Positions 47,538 through 54,807 of a stretch of DNA of 64,000 nucleotides are shown piece by piece. This DNA comes from Sneathia sanguinegens (GTDB lineage Bacteria; Fusobacteriota; Fusobacteriia; Fusobacteriales; Leptotrichiaceae), in contig NZ_LOQF01000002.1 in assembly GCF_001517935.1 (NCBI RefSeq), positions 1-64,000 on the forward strand, in the 5' to 3' direction. Each line of letters starts with the position of its first letter. The first letter of the stretch is position 1. Made by a program: the position numbers and the translations under genes. The notes beneath the pieces were generated by a model that did not search any database, was not told the DNA's origin, and worked only from the letters and a program-made list of their open reading frames with translations.

Positions 47538-47576
47538 CTAATCAGCCCTTGACATCAATACTACCGTCTCCACATG
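47538..47576 (-). repeat. rlmD 3'-end fragment
   Basis: Minus-strand codons HVETVVLMSRAD-stop, sharing a near-identical DNA core (CATGTGGAGAC-GTAGTATTGATGTCAAG) with the 43.1-kb fragment. Confidence 0.7.
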
Positions 47577-47638
47577 GATTGAGAGAACTCCTAGTACGTC
47601 AGTCCTTTTTCGAGTGCACACTATTGATAGTGGGTGCA

Positions 47639-47672
47639 CCTTTTAACGATAGAAAAAGCTATCGTTAAAAGG
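47639..47672. repeat. perfect 14-bp inverted repeat
   Basis: CCTTTTAACGATAG and its exact complement are separated by AAAAAG. The arm sequence TTTTTAACGATAG recurs at 47812. There is no T run, so it is not a standard terminator. Confidence 0.7.
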
Positions 47673-47871
47673 TTTAAGATTGGCTTAATAGCTTGATTAT
47701 TGAGCATTGAGATGGACCCAGAATTTCGGACACACTAGGCGACAAGCTGAAACGAGTGAACACTAAGTATGTCATGAAGTCTTGTCTGTATGTGGAAACA
47801 TATCCACATGCTTTTTAACGATAGCATAAGGTTATCGCTAAAAGGTATTACCTCGACAAACCGGGATCTGT

Positions 47872-48495
47872 TTACTTACAATATTCCTCTACTTTATATT
47901 CATACTTTTTTAAAAGTTCCCGTGAGTAAACTTTTTCATTTATCGAGTTTCTAACTTCTTTCCAGAGAATAGCTGCAACTTTTAACTTATTAGAATAACA
48001 ATCGCTAAATTCATCTAAACAAAAGTCTTTTAGAAACTGATTCCATTGACAAGCAGAACTATCATACTTGGCATAATCCGACTCACCATAATATATTTTA
48101 ATCATATCTTGAATAGTAAATTTTATATCTTTATCCCTTTTTATTTTTCGCCAAGCCGTTGCCATATCAGCACTAAATTTAAAAGGAGTAATACCTGTTA
48201 CAGCTGAAAAATAATCTCGAAATTTTTGGTTAAATGAAAAACCGCATTTAAGTAATGGTGTCTCCAAGGTTATAACTTCGGACTGATTTTTATTTCCTTT
48301 ACTCATACTCAAAAATTTTTCTACTTTATTTCCCCTAAAATATTGTTCGATAATATAGTTCAATTCTTGCTTCGTACATCTATACTCTAATCCAAGAGAC
48401 TTACAAATTTGTGAAAGTTCTTCTCGATACCAATAGTATCTATTAAATTCTTCAAATGATTTTATATCTCTAAAATCATGTCTTTTTTCTTTCAT
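47872..48495 (-). CDS. SAP-domain protein (DUF6434-like)
   Basis: 207 residues. The N-terminal SAP-like helix-turn-helix reads FEEFNRYYWYREELSQICKSLGLEYRCTKQELNYIIEQYF (about 15-54), a DNA-binding fold; the rest (FRDYFSAVTGITPFKFSADM, WRKIKRDKDIKFTIQDMIKIYY) matches the DUF6434 type found on Firmicutes islands. Function unknown; nucleic-acid binding is inferred from the SAP motif. It lies alone with weak ribosome-site support. Confidence 0.7.
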   Translation of the reverse strand: MKEKRHDFRDIKSFEEFNRYYWYREELSQICKSLGLEYRCTKQELNYIIEQYFRGNKVEKFLSMSKGNKNQSEVITLETPLLKCGFSFNQKFRDYFSAVTGITPFKFSADMATAWRKIKRDKDIKFTIQDMIKIYYGESDYAKYDSSACQWNQFLKDFCLDEFSDCYSNKLKVAAILWKEVRNSINEKVYSRELLKKYEYKVEEYCK

Positions 48496-48534
48496 ATGGT
48501 CACCTTAATAATTTCAAATTTTTCAGTTTTTGAT

Positions 48535-48822
48535 TTAAACTGATTTTATTTTCTCATTTATACCTTGCAAGAACGCTATAACAGCGGCTCCAACCATCGG
48601 TATTCCATATGGACTAACTAAGAATCCAATAATCAATGCTTCTATACCAATGGTAACTTCTTTTTGTAAAAAGGATGCTATCGCTCCAAGTATACAAAAT
48701 ATCTTCAGCAAATATAGTAGTGCCGTTCCTATGCTAAGTAAGAATATCAGAAATGCAGTAAGGACACTTAACAAAAGACAGATTGGGGAAAAACTATTTT
48801 TATCCATCTCATGGACTGTCAT
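48535..48822 (-). CDS. CD1845-like small membrane protein of conjugative elements
   Basis: 95 residues (90 if it starts at the second Met, MDKNSF). Two long hydrophobic segments, the second ending in ALIIGFLVSPYGIPMVGAAVIAFLQGINEKI; the FLVSPYG(I/L)P motif is typical of the CD1845 family encoded next to mobilisation genes in Clostridial ICEs. Its role in transfer is not established. It lies 6 bases downstream of an rlmD C-terminal remnant. Confidence 0.65.
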   Translation of the reverse strand: MTVHEMDKNSFSPICLLLSVLTAFLIFLLSIGTALLYLLKIFCILGAIASFLQKEVTIGIEALIIGFLVSPYGIPMVGAAVIAFLQGINEKIKSV

Positions 48823-48828
48823 TCATTT

Positions 48829-49146
48829 CTATTCAATCATTTTGAAGTGTCTCAAAGCATCCATGATGGCTTCTTCTTTTTCAGGTGTACACTGTGGAAT
48901 AATTTGTTTCTCCTTTTTTTTGACTTGTTGTAATGTTCTCGTAATTCTATTCCACATTTCCTTTTTTATTTGTGCAATATATAATGTCGGAACTTTTAAT
49001 TCAAATTTATTCCAAACATATTCTTTGATTTGAGCATATGTTGCCTTGCTTTCAGCACTGGTCAAATCAAGCTCATTCAGCTCAGTTTCAACGTCTATAT
49101 GATTATCGACATCGAGTTTGGACAAAAGTGCTAACGTCCCGACGTG
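48829..49146 (-). pseudogene. rlmD C-terminal extension remnant (Clostridia type)
   Basis: It begins in frame HVGTLALLSKLDVDNHIDVETELNEL and ends PQCTPEKEEAIMDALRHFKMIE, the appended C-terminal domain of many Clostridial RlmD proteins. Between them YAQIKEYVWNKFELKVPTLYIAQIK is intact, then two compensating frameshifts occur (KEMWNRITRTLQQ stands where CGIELREHYNK would be read in the other frame). The methyltransferase body is absent, as expected for a displaced 3' end. Confidence 0.72.
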
Positions 49147-49425
49147 TGATTTTTAGGTTAATTCTAAATTTATCGTTACTTTTGCGAAAATGCGAATTTT
49201 ACTTATCTTACATCTTTTCTATACACTCGGTCTTTGCAAATCTCAATTAGGCTATTTTATAAAGCTATACCCTCGCTTTAACATTTTCTAAAAATAAGAT
49301 TCTATTGTATTTTCTCGTTTATCTCTCATACCTCGGATTTTATTTTGAAGAATATCAATATTCTATATTAATTATATCCATTTCATAGTTTCCCATCCAT
49401 TTTAAAAATTTTAACCCGCTTTTCT
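49147..49425. other. gene-free stretch
   Basis: AT-rich, no coding sequence and no clear promoter or repeat. It separates the rlmD remnant from the nuclease pair. Confidence 0.4.
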
Positions 49426-50136
49426 CTAATCCTGTCGTACGTATAAATCTATATCCCATCGACTTAATTCCGTAATTTCTAAAGTAAAATCTATCAAATA
49501 CACACTAATCTTATCATACTCATTAATCTTTTTTATTTCTTTTAAATGTTCCTGTGAAACTCCAACAACAATAATATTATATTTATGATTGAATTTTTTA
49601 TACTTATAATCTTCAGCCAATTTTTTACTTGAAAATAATAAAATCTTATTTGATAATACACTGTTTTTTTCTATAGATGTTTTACCATCTGTATTCATTA
49701 ACATCCAAAAAGGATCTCCTATTGTATTGAAATCAGGTTTTAAATACTCATTATATTCAGACATAGCAAAAGTATCAAAATCATCATATTTTATCAATTT
49801 AATTCCATTATACTCTGATACCTTACAAGCACCATTTTGAAATTCACTTTCTGCAGAAATAAATACACCATTAATTCCACCAATATGTTTCAGTTTGTAA
49901 TCGAAATTTCTTAATTCACTAACATTTATTGGGTTTCTCCAATTTTTACATTCTATACCAACTTGATAAAATATACCAAAATGCTCAAATGAATAAAGAA
50001 CGTCTATTTCATGAGTCGCACCATCATCACCCACCATTTTGACTTTCGTTCGAATTTCTGAATTTATTCTCTCTTTCTTAAAAAGTAGTACACAAATATT
50101 TTCAACTGCTTTTTCAAAATCATCACCTTTTCCCAT
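49426..50136 (-). CDS. Mrr-like restriction endonuclease with a shared C-terminal domain
   Basis: 236 residues. The N-terminal half is a PD-(D/E)XK nuclease of the Mrr_cat type: GDDFEKAVENIC, THEIDVLYSF (metal Asp) and YQVGIECKNWRNPI (Glu-x-Lys) at about 40-75. The C-terminal 95 residues (TIGDPFWMLM, FSSKKLAEDY, VVGVSQEHL) form a separate domain that recurs in the upstream gene. It lacks the helicase or methylase partners of classic restriction enzymes. It starts 4 bases after its partner's stop, so the pair is coupled. Phage or foreign-DNA defence is a reasonable but unproven role. Confidence 0.7.
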   Translation of the reverse strand: MGKGDDFEKAVENICVLLFKKERINSEIRTKVKMVGDDGATHEIDVLYSFEHFGIFYQVGIECKNWRNPINVSELRNFDYKLKHIGGINGVFISAESEFQNGACKVSEYNGIKLIKYDDFDTFAMSEYNEYLKPDFNTIGDPFWMLMNTDGKTSIEKNSVLSNKILLFSSKKLAEDYKYKKFNHKYNIIVVGVSQEHLKEIKKINEYDKISVYLIDFTLEITELSRWDIDLYVRQD

Positions 50137-50140
50137 ATAC

Positions 50141-50944
50141 TCACCTCACATATAATTCTCTAATAACGTTATAATCTACACTATGCATTTTTACATTACA
50201 GTCTATTATGGAAGAGATTTGTTTACTTGGCCGAATAAGACCTAATTTATATGGAAAAAGCCCACTCTCTGCAAGAGAAATCAAAAATACTAAATGACGT
50301 TGTGAAATACCAAATACAGCGTAATCCTTTTGTTGTTTACAGTATGCATCGGCAAGTTTTTTTGATGTGAAAAGTGGTAAAGAATTCCCTCCAACAAAAT
50401 AATTTCCCGTATTTTTTTTTGTTCGTTCATCAATTTGCATTAAAGTCCAAAAAGGATCACCAATAACATTTTCATCAGGTAAAAATTTACTGATAGCTTT
50501 TAAAGCATTTATTCTTGTTTCTTTCATAACATCAAAAAATATGGTTTGAATTTGTTTATCATTAGCAATATTCAATGCTTCTTCATCTATTTTAACGTTA
50601 TAATACAAAACACCTTTAGGAAAGTAACCTAAATCTTTTAAGAGGTTATCGAACTGCCATACATCTTCAGCTTTTACAATTTTGTTATCTATTATTTTTA
50701 TAACCGTTTTTTCTAAATTATTCATCTGGACAAATTCAATGTATATATCTATTTTATGTTCAATGCTTTTCCCTTTAACTCTAATATTTTTAAAAAGTTT
50801 AGGATTGATTAAATTTTCTCTATTTATCCTATAATCGTATAGAGAGAATACTAAATCAATCAACTCCATCCCCTTATTTTTATTGTTTTCTATGCTATCT
50901 TTCAATTGATTCTTTTTACGAAAAATATTTTTGAAAAAATTCAT
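50141..50944 (-). CDS. probable pseudonuclease partner of the Mrr-like protein
   Basis: 267 residues from the chosen ATG (AAGGAGG 12 bases upstream; an earlier frame extension lacks a ribosome site). The middle part follows the nuclease pattern of its neighbour (SIEHKIDIYIEF, then DVWQFDNLLKDLGYFPKGVLYY), but the catalytic Glu-x-Lys is replaced by KII, so it is probably inactive. The C-terminal domain (VIGDPFWTLM, FTSKKLADAY, FGISQRHL) is shared with the nuclease. The two proteins likely interact; the role may be recognition or control. Confidence 0.6.
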   Translation of the reverse strand: MNFFKNIFRKKNQLKDSIENNKNKGMELIDLVFSLYDYRINRENLINPKLFKNIRVKGKSIEHKIDIYIEFVQMNNLEKTVIKIIDNKIVKAEDVWQFDNLLKDLGYFPKGVLYYNVKIDEEALNIANDKQIQTIFFDVMKETRINALKAISKFLPDENVIGDPFWTLMQIDERTKKNTGNYFVGGNSLPLFTSKKLADAYCKQQKDYAVFGISQRHLVFLISLAESGLFPYKLGLIRPSKQISSIIDCNVKMHSVDYNVIRELYVR

Positions 50945-51040
50945 TATTATAACTAACCTCCTTGAATATAAACTGGAAAATTTTAGAGGATATCTGTTAA
51001 CGCATCGTTTTTTCTCTGACAGATATCGCATAGTCAATTA

Positions 51041-51093
51041 TTAAACTATTCTCATCATTTCTATCCTCTGAATCAAGACTACACCTTCACATG
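51041..51093 (-). repeat. rlmD 3'-end fragment
   Basis: Minus-strand CATGTG, then GGTGTAGTCTTGATTCAGAGG, reads HV-GVVLIQRIEMMRIV-stop after a one-base deletion. Its LIQR ending resembles the host's ALIQRVKS more than the LMSR fragments do, so it may be the original host 3' end displaced by the first insertion. Confidence 0.62.
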
Positions 51094-51196
51094 AGATTTT
51101 TAGACTATTTGAAAAATTACAGATTTATGCAAAATCCATTGATTTTTCATGTCTTATAACATTTCAATTGTTTTAAGCCTATTATTTTTAATTAGA

Positions 51197-51463
51197 CTAT
51201 TTATCATCTGGCTTTAAATGCTTCCTTAATTTTTCAACTTTCTCTGTACATTTGGTGTAAAGTTCATAACCTTCATTGAAGTTCACTCTTGACCTAAATG
51301 TGCTAGCAATGAATTTGCATGGTGAGGTAATCCTTTCAACTACACCGCACCGTTCGCACTCAGCATACACATTCCCATCCTTAATCGGAATAAACATTCC
51401 ATGGTCTTTCTCATTTCCCATGACGCTAACATCTCCGAAATCATCAAATTTTACATAGAGCAT
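51197..51463 (-). CDS. small protein with Cys pairs, unknown
   Basis: 88 residues. YAECERCGVVERITSPCKF contains a CxxC and a third Cys, with a fourth in YTKCTEK, suggesting metal binding. The ATG is well supported by AAGGAGG 9 bases upstream. No family recognised. It is in the segment nearest rlmD, with the DUF4097-like gene. Confidence 0.55.
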   Translation of the reverse strand: MLYVKFDDFGDVSVMGNEKDHGMFIPIKDGNVYAECERCGVVERITSPCKFIASTFRSRVNFNEGYELYTKCTEKVEKLRKHLKPDDK

Positions 51464-51554
51464 ATACGGCTTCCTCCTTTATTGGTATGTCTATATACGC
51501 TCTAATTCCAACTTATATCAAGTTTTATTGCTTCTTTTTTGATCTATATGTCTG

Positions 51555-52157
51555 CTACTTTGCAATAGCTTTCCCATTAAGGCAGCGCACCATGTAATGC
51601 GCAAATCCATCGTTTTTACAGTTTACCTTCTTCTTATCTGAAACCTCGGTGACACCATTCTCACAATCTACTTCAAGGCTTGCATCCTTGGTGATTGTTC
51701 CTTCTAAAATACTCATGCCATTTAATGTATCAAGCGTACAAACATGAGTTACTTCTACGTTTGTTGCTGAAGCCGACCCATTACAACATTTAAGAAAGAC
51801 ATCATCCGCTTTCAAATTAACAACTTCTACCTTGCCATTGCCCACTTCTACATAAAGCTTACCAATCTCAATATCTGTGATGAGCACTTGATTAGAATCA
51901 GATTCAACCTCACAAACTTCCACATCACGTGGCAAACTCACAACAATTTCAGGCATACCCTGAATAAACCACCTCAGCCAATTCGAAGCTGAGACTTTTT
52001 TAGTTTGAATAAGCCTTATAACATTTTGCGCTTCCTCAACCCTCAATATATCTTGTTCACAGTTAACAAAGCTCACACCAAAGGTATCAGCACGTTTCAC
52101 CGTTAAACGAACATCTTTCGTCTCTGCGATAAACTTCTTCCCTTTTAATTTAGTCAT
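51555..52157 (-). CDS. DUF4097-like beta-repeat protein
   Basis: 200 residues without a signal peptide. The second half is a series of short beta-turns (VLITDIEIGKLYVEVGNGKVEVVNLKADDVFLKCCNGSASATNVEV) as in DUF4097/LiaG-type proteins, whose function is mostly unknown. A GGGAGAAAT ribosome site lies just upstream, 3 bases after the small gene before it. It is on the youngest island segment, adjacent to rlmD. Confidence 0.62.
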   Translation of the reverse strand: MTKLKGKKFIAETKDVRLTVKRADTFGVSFVNCEQDILRVEEAQNVIRLIQTKKVSASNWLRWFIQGMPEIVVSLPRDVEVCEVESDSNQVLITDIEIGKLYVEVGNGKVEVVNLKADDVFLKCCNGSASATNVEVTHVCTLDTLNGMSILEGTITKDASLEVDCENGVTEVSDKKKVNCKNDGFAHYMVRCLNGKAIAK

Positions 52158-52160
52158 TTC

Positions 52161-52349
52161 TTATTTCTCCCTTCCCAATTCATCCTTTGTATCTCCACAC
52201 ACCATATCAATGCAAACATTCACATCTATATAATTTTTTAGGACTTTTTTTCGTCCACCTTCGCCATCTTCTACAAATACATAATGCTTGTAAAACTGCT
52301 TAAAATGCAGGATTTTCACGATTTCACTCTTTGTATCAACGCTATGCAC
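52161..52349 (-). CDS. small protein overlapping the rlmD 3' end
   Basis: 62 residues if started at the ATG within rlmD. A start at the GTG that overlaps the rlmD stop (GTGA) would give 52 residues and fit coupled translation better. Sequence: KILHFKQFYKHYVFVEDG, then DVNVCIDMVCGDTKDELG; no family recognised. The reading frame crosses the presumed attachment core, so its 5' part is host DNA. Followed 3 bases later by the DUF4097-like gene. Confidence 0.5.
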   Translation of the reverse strand: MHSVDTKSEIVKILHFKQFYKHYVFVEDGEGGRKKVLKNYIDVNVCIDMVCGDTKDELGREK

Positions 52350-53695
52350 TCCACATGATTAGTAAATGGGAACATATCAACTATACATACTTTTTTTACT
52401 TCATAACCATATTCTTGAAATTGTTTTAAATCTGTACATAAGGTTCTTGGATTACATGAAACATATATTATTTCATTTGTTGAATAAAATTCTGCTACTT
52501 TTTTTACTACTTTTTCACCTACACCATTTCTAGGAGGATCTAAAATAAGTAAATCTGGTTTTTCTAAATTTTCTAATTTACTAAAAACATCACCAGCTAT
52601 GAATTCACAATTTTGTATATTATTTAATAGACAATTTGCTTTTGCTTTTTTTACAGCTTCTTCAACTATTTCAATACCTATAACTTTTTTACAATTTTTT
52701 GATACTATTTGCCCTATTGTTCCTGTACCACTAAACAAATCAAAAACAACCCTATCTTTTTTATTTCCTATATATTCAATTACTTTTGAATAAAGTTTTT
52801 CAATTGTTTTCTTATTTGTTTGAAAAAAACTATATGGACTAATTTCAAATTTTAAGTCAAATAATTCTTCACATATATCTCTTTTCCCATAAAGTATATT
52901 TTCTTTCTCAGAAACAACCATATCTTGTAATCCATCATTTAATGTATGTAATATACCTGTTATTGTGTAATTTTGAATAAATTTTAAACTTAATAATTCA
53001 TCTTTTAAATTTTCTAAATATTTTTCTTCTATTTCTTTATCAATTTGACTTGTAGTTACAAGATTAACTAATATATCATTTTTTCCTTTTCTAATTACTA
53101 AATTTCTTAAATATCCTTTGTGCTTAAGTCTGTGATAAAAATTCAAATTAAATTTTTTAGAAATTTCATCTACTTTATTGTATATCATGTTAAAATTAGC
53201 ATCCATTAATTTACAGCCACTAACATTTACTATATCATGAAAACTATTCTGTTTATGTAAGCCTAAAATTGTTGGTCCATCTAAATATTCATTTCCAAAA
53301 CTAAATTCCATCTTATTCCTATATCCTTGTTTTTCAACACTTTGTATAGGTTCTTGAAATTCATATTCTTTTTTTATTACTTGATCTAAAAGTTTTTTTA
53401 TATTTTCACATTTTAATTTTAATTGTTCTTCATATGTGTAATATTGATAGTTACAACCTCCACATTGTCTTTCTAATTCAGAATAAATTTGATTTGTTCT
53501 ACCTGCATAATCTAATATTTTACAATGATTAAGTTCATATTTTTTCTTTCTAGTTTTTGTTAATATACCCTCAACTATTTGATCTTTTGCAGCATTTATA
53601 TTAATATATACCTTATTATCTTCTAGTAAACCGTAGGATTTTCCTCTTTCATTTATTCCTACTATTTTTATTCTTACACTTTCTCCCTTTTTCAT
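52316..53695 (-). CDS. rlmD: 23S rRNA (uracil-5-)-methyltransferase, RlmD/RumA family
   Basis: 459 residues. TRAM domain at the N-terminus (about 1-55); iron-sulfur cysteines in ERQCGGCNYQ (Cys78, Cys81) and VSGCKL; SAM fold VFDLFSGTGTIGQ (about 316-328), DPPRNG and the catalytic Cys in YVSCNPRTL (about 420). It makes m5U in 23S rRNA (U1939 and/or U747 in relatives). The C-terminus HVECIALIQRVKS is the known integration site of elements in relatives, and fragments of such ends litter the island downstream. It follows tRNA-Arg by 20 bases with AAAGG before the ATG. Confidence 0.93.
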   Translation of the reverse strand: MKKGESVRIKIVGINERGKSYGLLEDNKVYININAAKDQIVEGILTKTRKKKYELNHCKILDYAGRTNQIYSELERQCGGCNYQYYTYEEQLKLKCENIKKLLDQVIKKEYEFQEPIQSVEKQGYRNKMEFSFGNEYLDGPTILGLHKQNSFHDIVNVSGCKLMDANFNMIYNKVDEISKKFNLNFYHRLKHKGYLRNLVIRKGKNDILVNLVTTSQIDKEIEEKYLENLKDELLSLKFIQNYTITGILHTLNDGLQDMVVSEKENILYGKRDICEELFDLKFEISPYSFFQTNKKTIEKLYSKVIEYIGNKKDRVVFDLFSGTGTIGQIVSKNCKKVIGIEIVEEAVKKAKANCLLNNIQNCEFIAGDVFSKLENLEKPDLLILDPPRNGVGEKVVKKVAEFYSTNEIIYVSCNPRTLCTDLKQFQEYGYEVKKVCIVDMFPFTNHVECIALIQRVKS

Positions 53696-53715
53696 TTTAT
53701 TCCTTTACAAAAAAA

Positions 53716-53791
53716 TGGCGTGCTTCACAAGAGTCGAACTCGTAACCTTCTGGTTCGAAGCCAGCTGCTCTATCCATTGAGCTAGAAGCAC
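53716..53791 (-). tRNA. tRNA-Arg (anticodon TCG)
   Basis: Acceptor GTGCTTC/GAAGCAC, discriminator G and encoded CCA; D arm GCTC/GAGC; anticodon loop CTTCGAA reads TCG (CGN codons); T arm with GTTCGAC. The anticodon stem has one G-A mismatch at its top pair. Apart from the anticodon arm and one D-loop base it is identical to the nearby tRNA-Arg(ACG), so it is a recent duplicate. A run of T follows directly. Confidence 0.9.
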
Positions 53792-53792
53792 A

Positions 53793-54482
53793 TTATTTAT
53801 ATAAATATTCTTTTACACTACTATCATATACATTTAAAGGAGCTTCTACTACCAAGCCTTTTTTTGCTCCCTTAATACAATCGACCAGAACTAACAAGGC
53901 CTTTGCATCATGTTTAGTATACACAAATTTCAATACTTTAGCAACTAATTTTGTACTTAACAAATATTCTAAAATTTCATCTAATCTTTCTACTCTAAAT
54001 ATTAAATATAGATGCCCTCTATTTTTTAAAATTACATTTGAAATAGCTATTATTTCTTCAATTTTTAAATTTTCTTCATTTCTAGCTATTCTTTTACAAC
54101 TATCTTTTTTTATTTGATCTTCGTTATTTTCCAAAAAATATGGTGGATTTGAAACTACTATATCAAATTCTTGAAAAATATGTTTAGAAAATTCTTTTAT
54201 ATCCTCATTAATATATTCAACATTTTTTATTTCATTATTATTTGCATTTTCAACAGCTAAATCATATGACTTCTTTAAAATTTCAACACCTACTATTTTT
54301 GCTTTCATTTTTTTTGCTAAAAGCAAAGAAATTACGCCATTGCCACTACCTATTTCAAGAACTTTTTTTGCACATCTATTTATTTTAACAAAATCTGCTA
54401 AGGCAACTGAATCTAAGGTTATTGATTGTAATTCAGTATCTTGCATCAATTCAATATCTTTAATCTTAATTTTTTGTATCAA
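53793..54482 (-). CDS. TrmN6-like tRNA1(Val) (adenine37-N6)-methyltransferase family protein
   Basis: 229 residues. SAM motif I VLEIGSGNGVISLLLA (about 41-56), acidic GVEILKKSYDLAVENA and catalytic VSNPPYF (about 114-120; NPPY methylates amino groups). It fits the COG4123 group that modifies A37 in tRNA-Val; the target here is inferred. The start is probably TTG, 8 bases after GGAGG; an in-frame GTG five codons earlier includes the ribosome site. It lies between two tRNA-Arg genes, ending 1 base before the second. Confidence 0.85.
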   Translation of the reverse strand: MIQKIKIKDIELMQDTELQSITLDSVALADFVKINRCAKKVLEIGSGNGVISLLLAKKMKAKIVGVEILKKSYDLAVENANNNEIKNVEYINEDIKEFSKHIFQEFDIVVSNPPYFLENNEDQIKKDSCKRIARNEENLKIEEIIAISNVILKNRGHLYLIFRVERLDEILEYLLSTKLVAKVLKFVYTKHDAKALLVLVDCIKGAKKGLVVEAPLNVYDSSVKEYLYK

Positions 54483-54500
54483 GTCCAGTTCCTCCACGAT

Positions 54501-54523
54501 AAAAAAAAAGTACCTAAAGGTAC
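54501..54523 (-). terminator. weak terminator after tRNA-Arg(ACG)
   Basis: GTACC/GGTAC, 5-bp stem with 4-base loop, followed by nine T on the minus strand. The short stem suggests partial read-through into the methyltransferase gene. Confidence 0.6.
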
Positions 54524-54527
54524 AAAA

Positions 54528-54604
54528 TGGCGTGCTTCACAAGAGTCGAACTCGTAACCTTCTGGTCCGTAGCCAGACGCTCTAATCCATTGAGCTAGAA
54601 GCAC
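54528..54604 (-). tRNA. tRNA-Arg (anticodon ACG)
   Basis: Acceptor GTGCTTC/GAAGCAC + G + CCA; anticodon stem TCTGG/CCAGA around CTACGGA, anticodon ACG (A34 read as inosine; CGU/CGC/CGA). T-loop GTTCGAC. Three bases separate it from tRNA-Ser(GCT), so they are co-transcribed. Confidence 0.95.
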
Positions 54605-54607
54605 ATA

Positions 54608-54699
54608 TGGCGGTGAAGGAGGGATTTGAACCCTCGATCCAATATTACTTGGACACTCCCTTAGCAGGGGAGCATATTCGGCCACTCTAACACTTCACC
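54608..54699 (-). tRNA. tRNA-Ser (anticodon GCT)
   Basis: Acceptor GGTGAAG/CTTCACC + G + CCA; anticodon loop CTGCTAA (GCT, for AGC/AGU); the long variable arm GTGTCCAAG...TTGGATC typical of Ser; T arm GAGGGTTCAAATCCCTC. Confidence 0.95.
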
Positions 54700-54701
54700 A
54701 C

Positions 54702-54791
54702 TGGCGGGCAGACTGGGATTCGAACCCAGACGGCTTTCACACCTTCGCTGGTTTTCAAGACCAGTTCCTTAGCCAGTTCGGACATCTGCCC
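54702..54791 (-). tRNA. tRNA-Ser (anticodon TGA)
   Basis: Acceptor GGGCAGA/TCTGCCC + G + CCA; anticodon stem CTGGT/ACCAG with loop CTTGAAA (TGA, for UCN); long variable arm; T arm CTGGGTTCGAATCCCAG. First gene of the tRNA run, 2 bases before tRNA-Ser(GCT). Confidence 0.95.
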
Positions 54792-54807
54792 TTTACACTC
54801 AACTATC

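Larger units (their letters stand above)
47411..47871. other. gene-free stretch with rlmD fragment and hairpin cluster
   Basis: No coding sequence. It holds an rlmD 3'-end fragment and, within about 250 bases, several hairpins: GTGCAC/GTGCAC (47614-47639), a perfect 14-bp stem (47639-47672), ATGTGGA/TCCACAT (about 47790-47809) and a second, imperfect CTTTTTAACGATAG stem (47811-47845). Confidence 0.6.
35427..52315. mobile_element. accessory island of stacked element remnants downstream of rlmD
   Basis: The stretch differs from its flanks by higher G+C, Firmicutes-type genes, many pseudogenes and a 1.9-kb duplication. Five partial rlmD 3' ends in one orientation punctuate it, and an intact rlmD borders it on the right. 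LtrC/ArdC-like, KilA-N and serine-recombinase remnants, plus a CD1845-like gene, point to integrative conjugative elements. The left edge is approximate: the GNAT gene is the first gene of foreign character. Confidence 0.7.

Noticed and set aside
47700-47760. GACCCAGAATTTCGGACAC, faintly like an IS3-family end
   Set aside because: No matching opposite end and no transposase remnant nearby.
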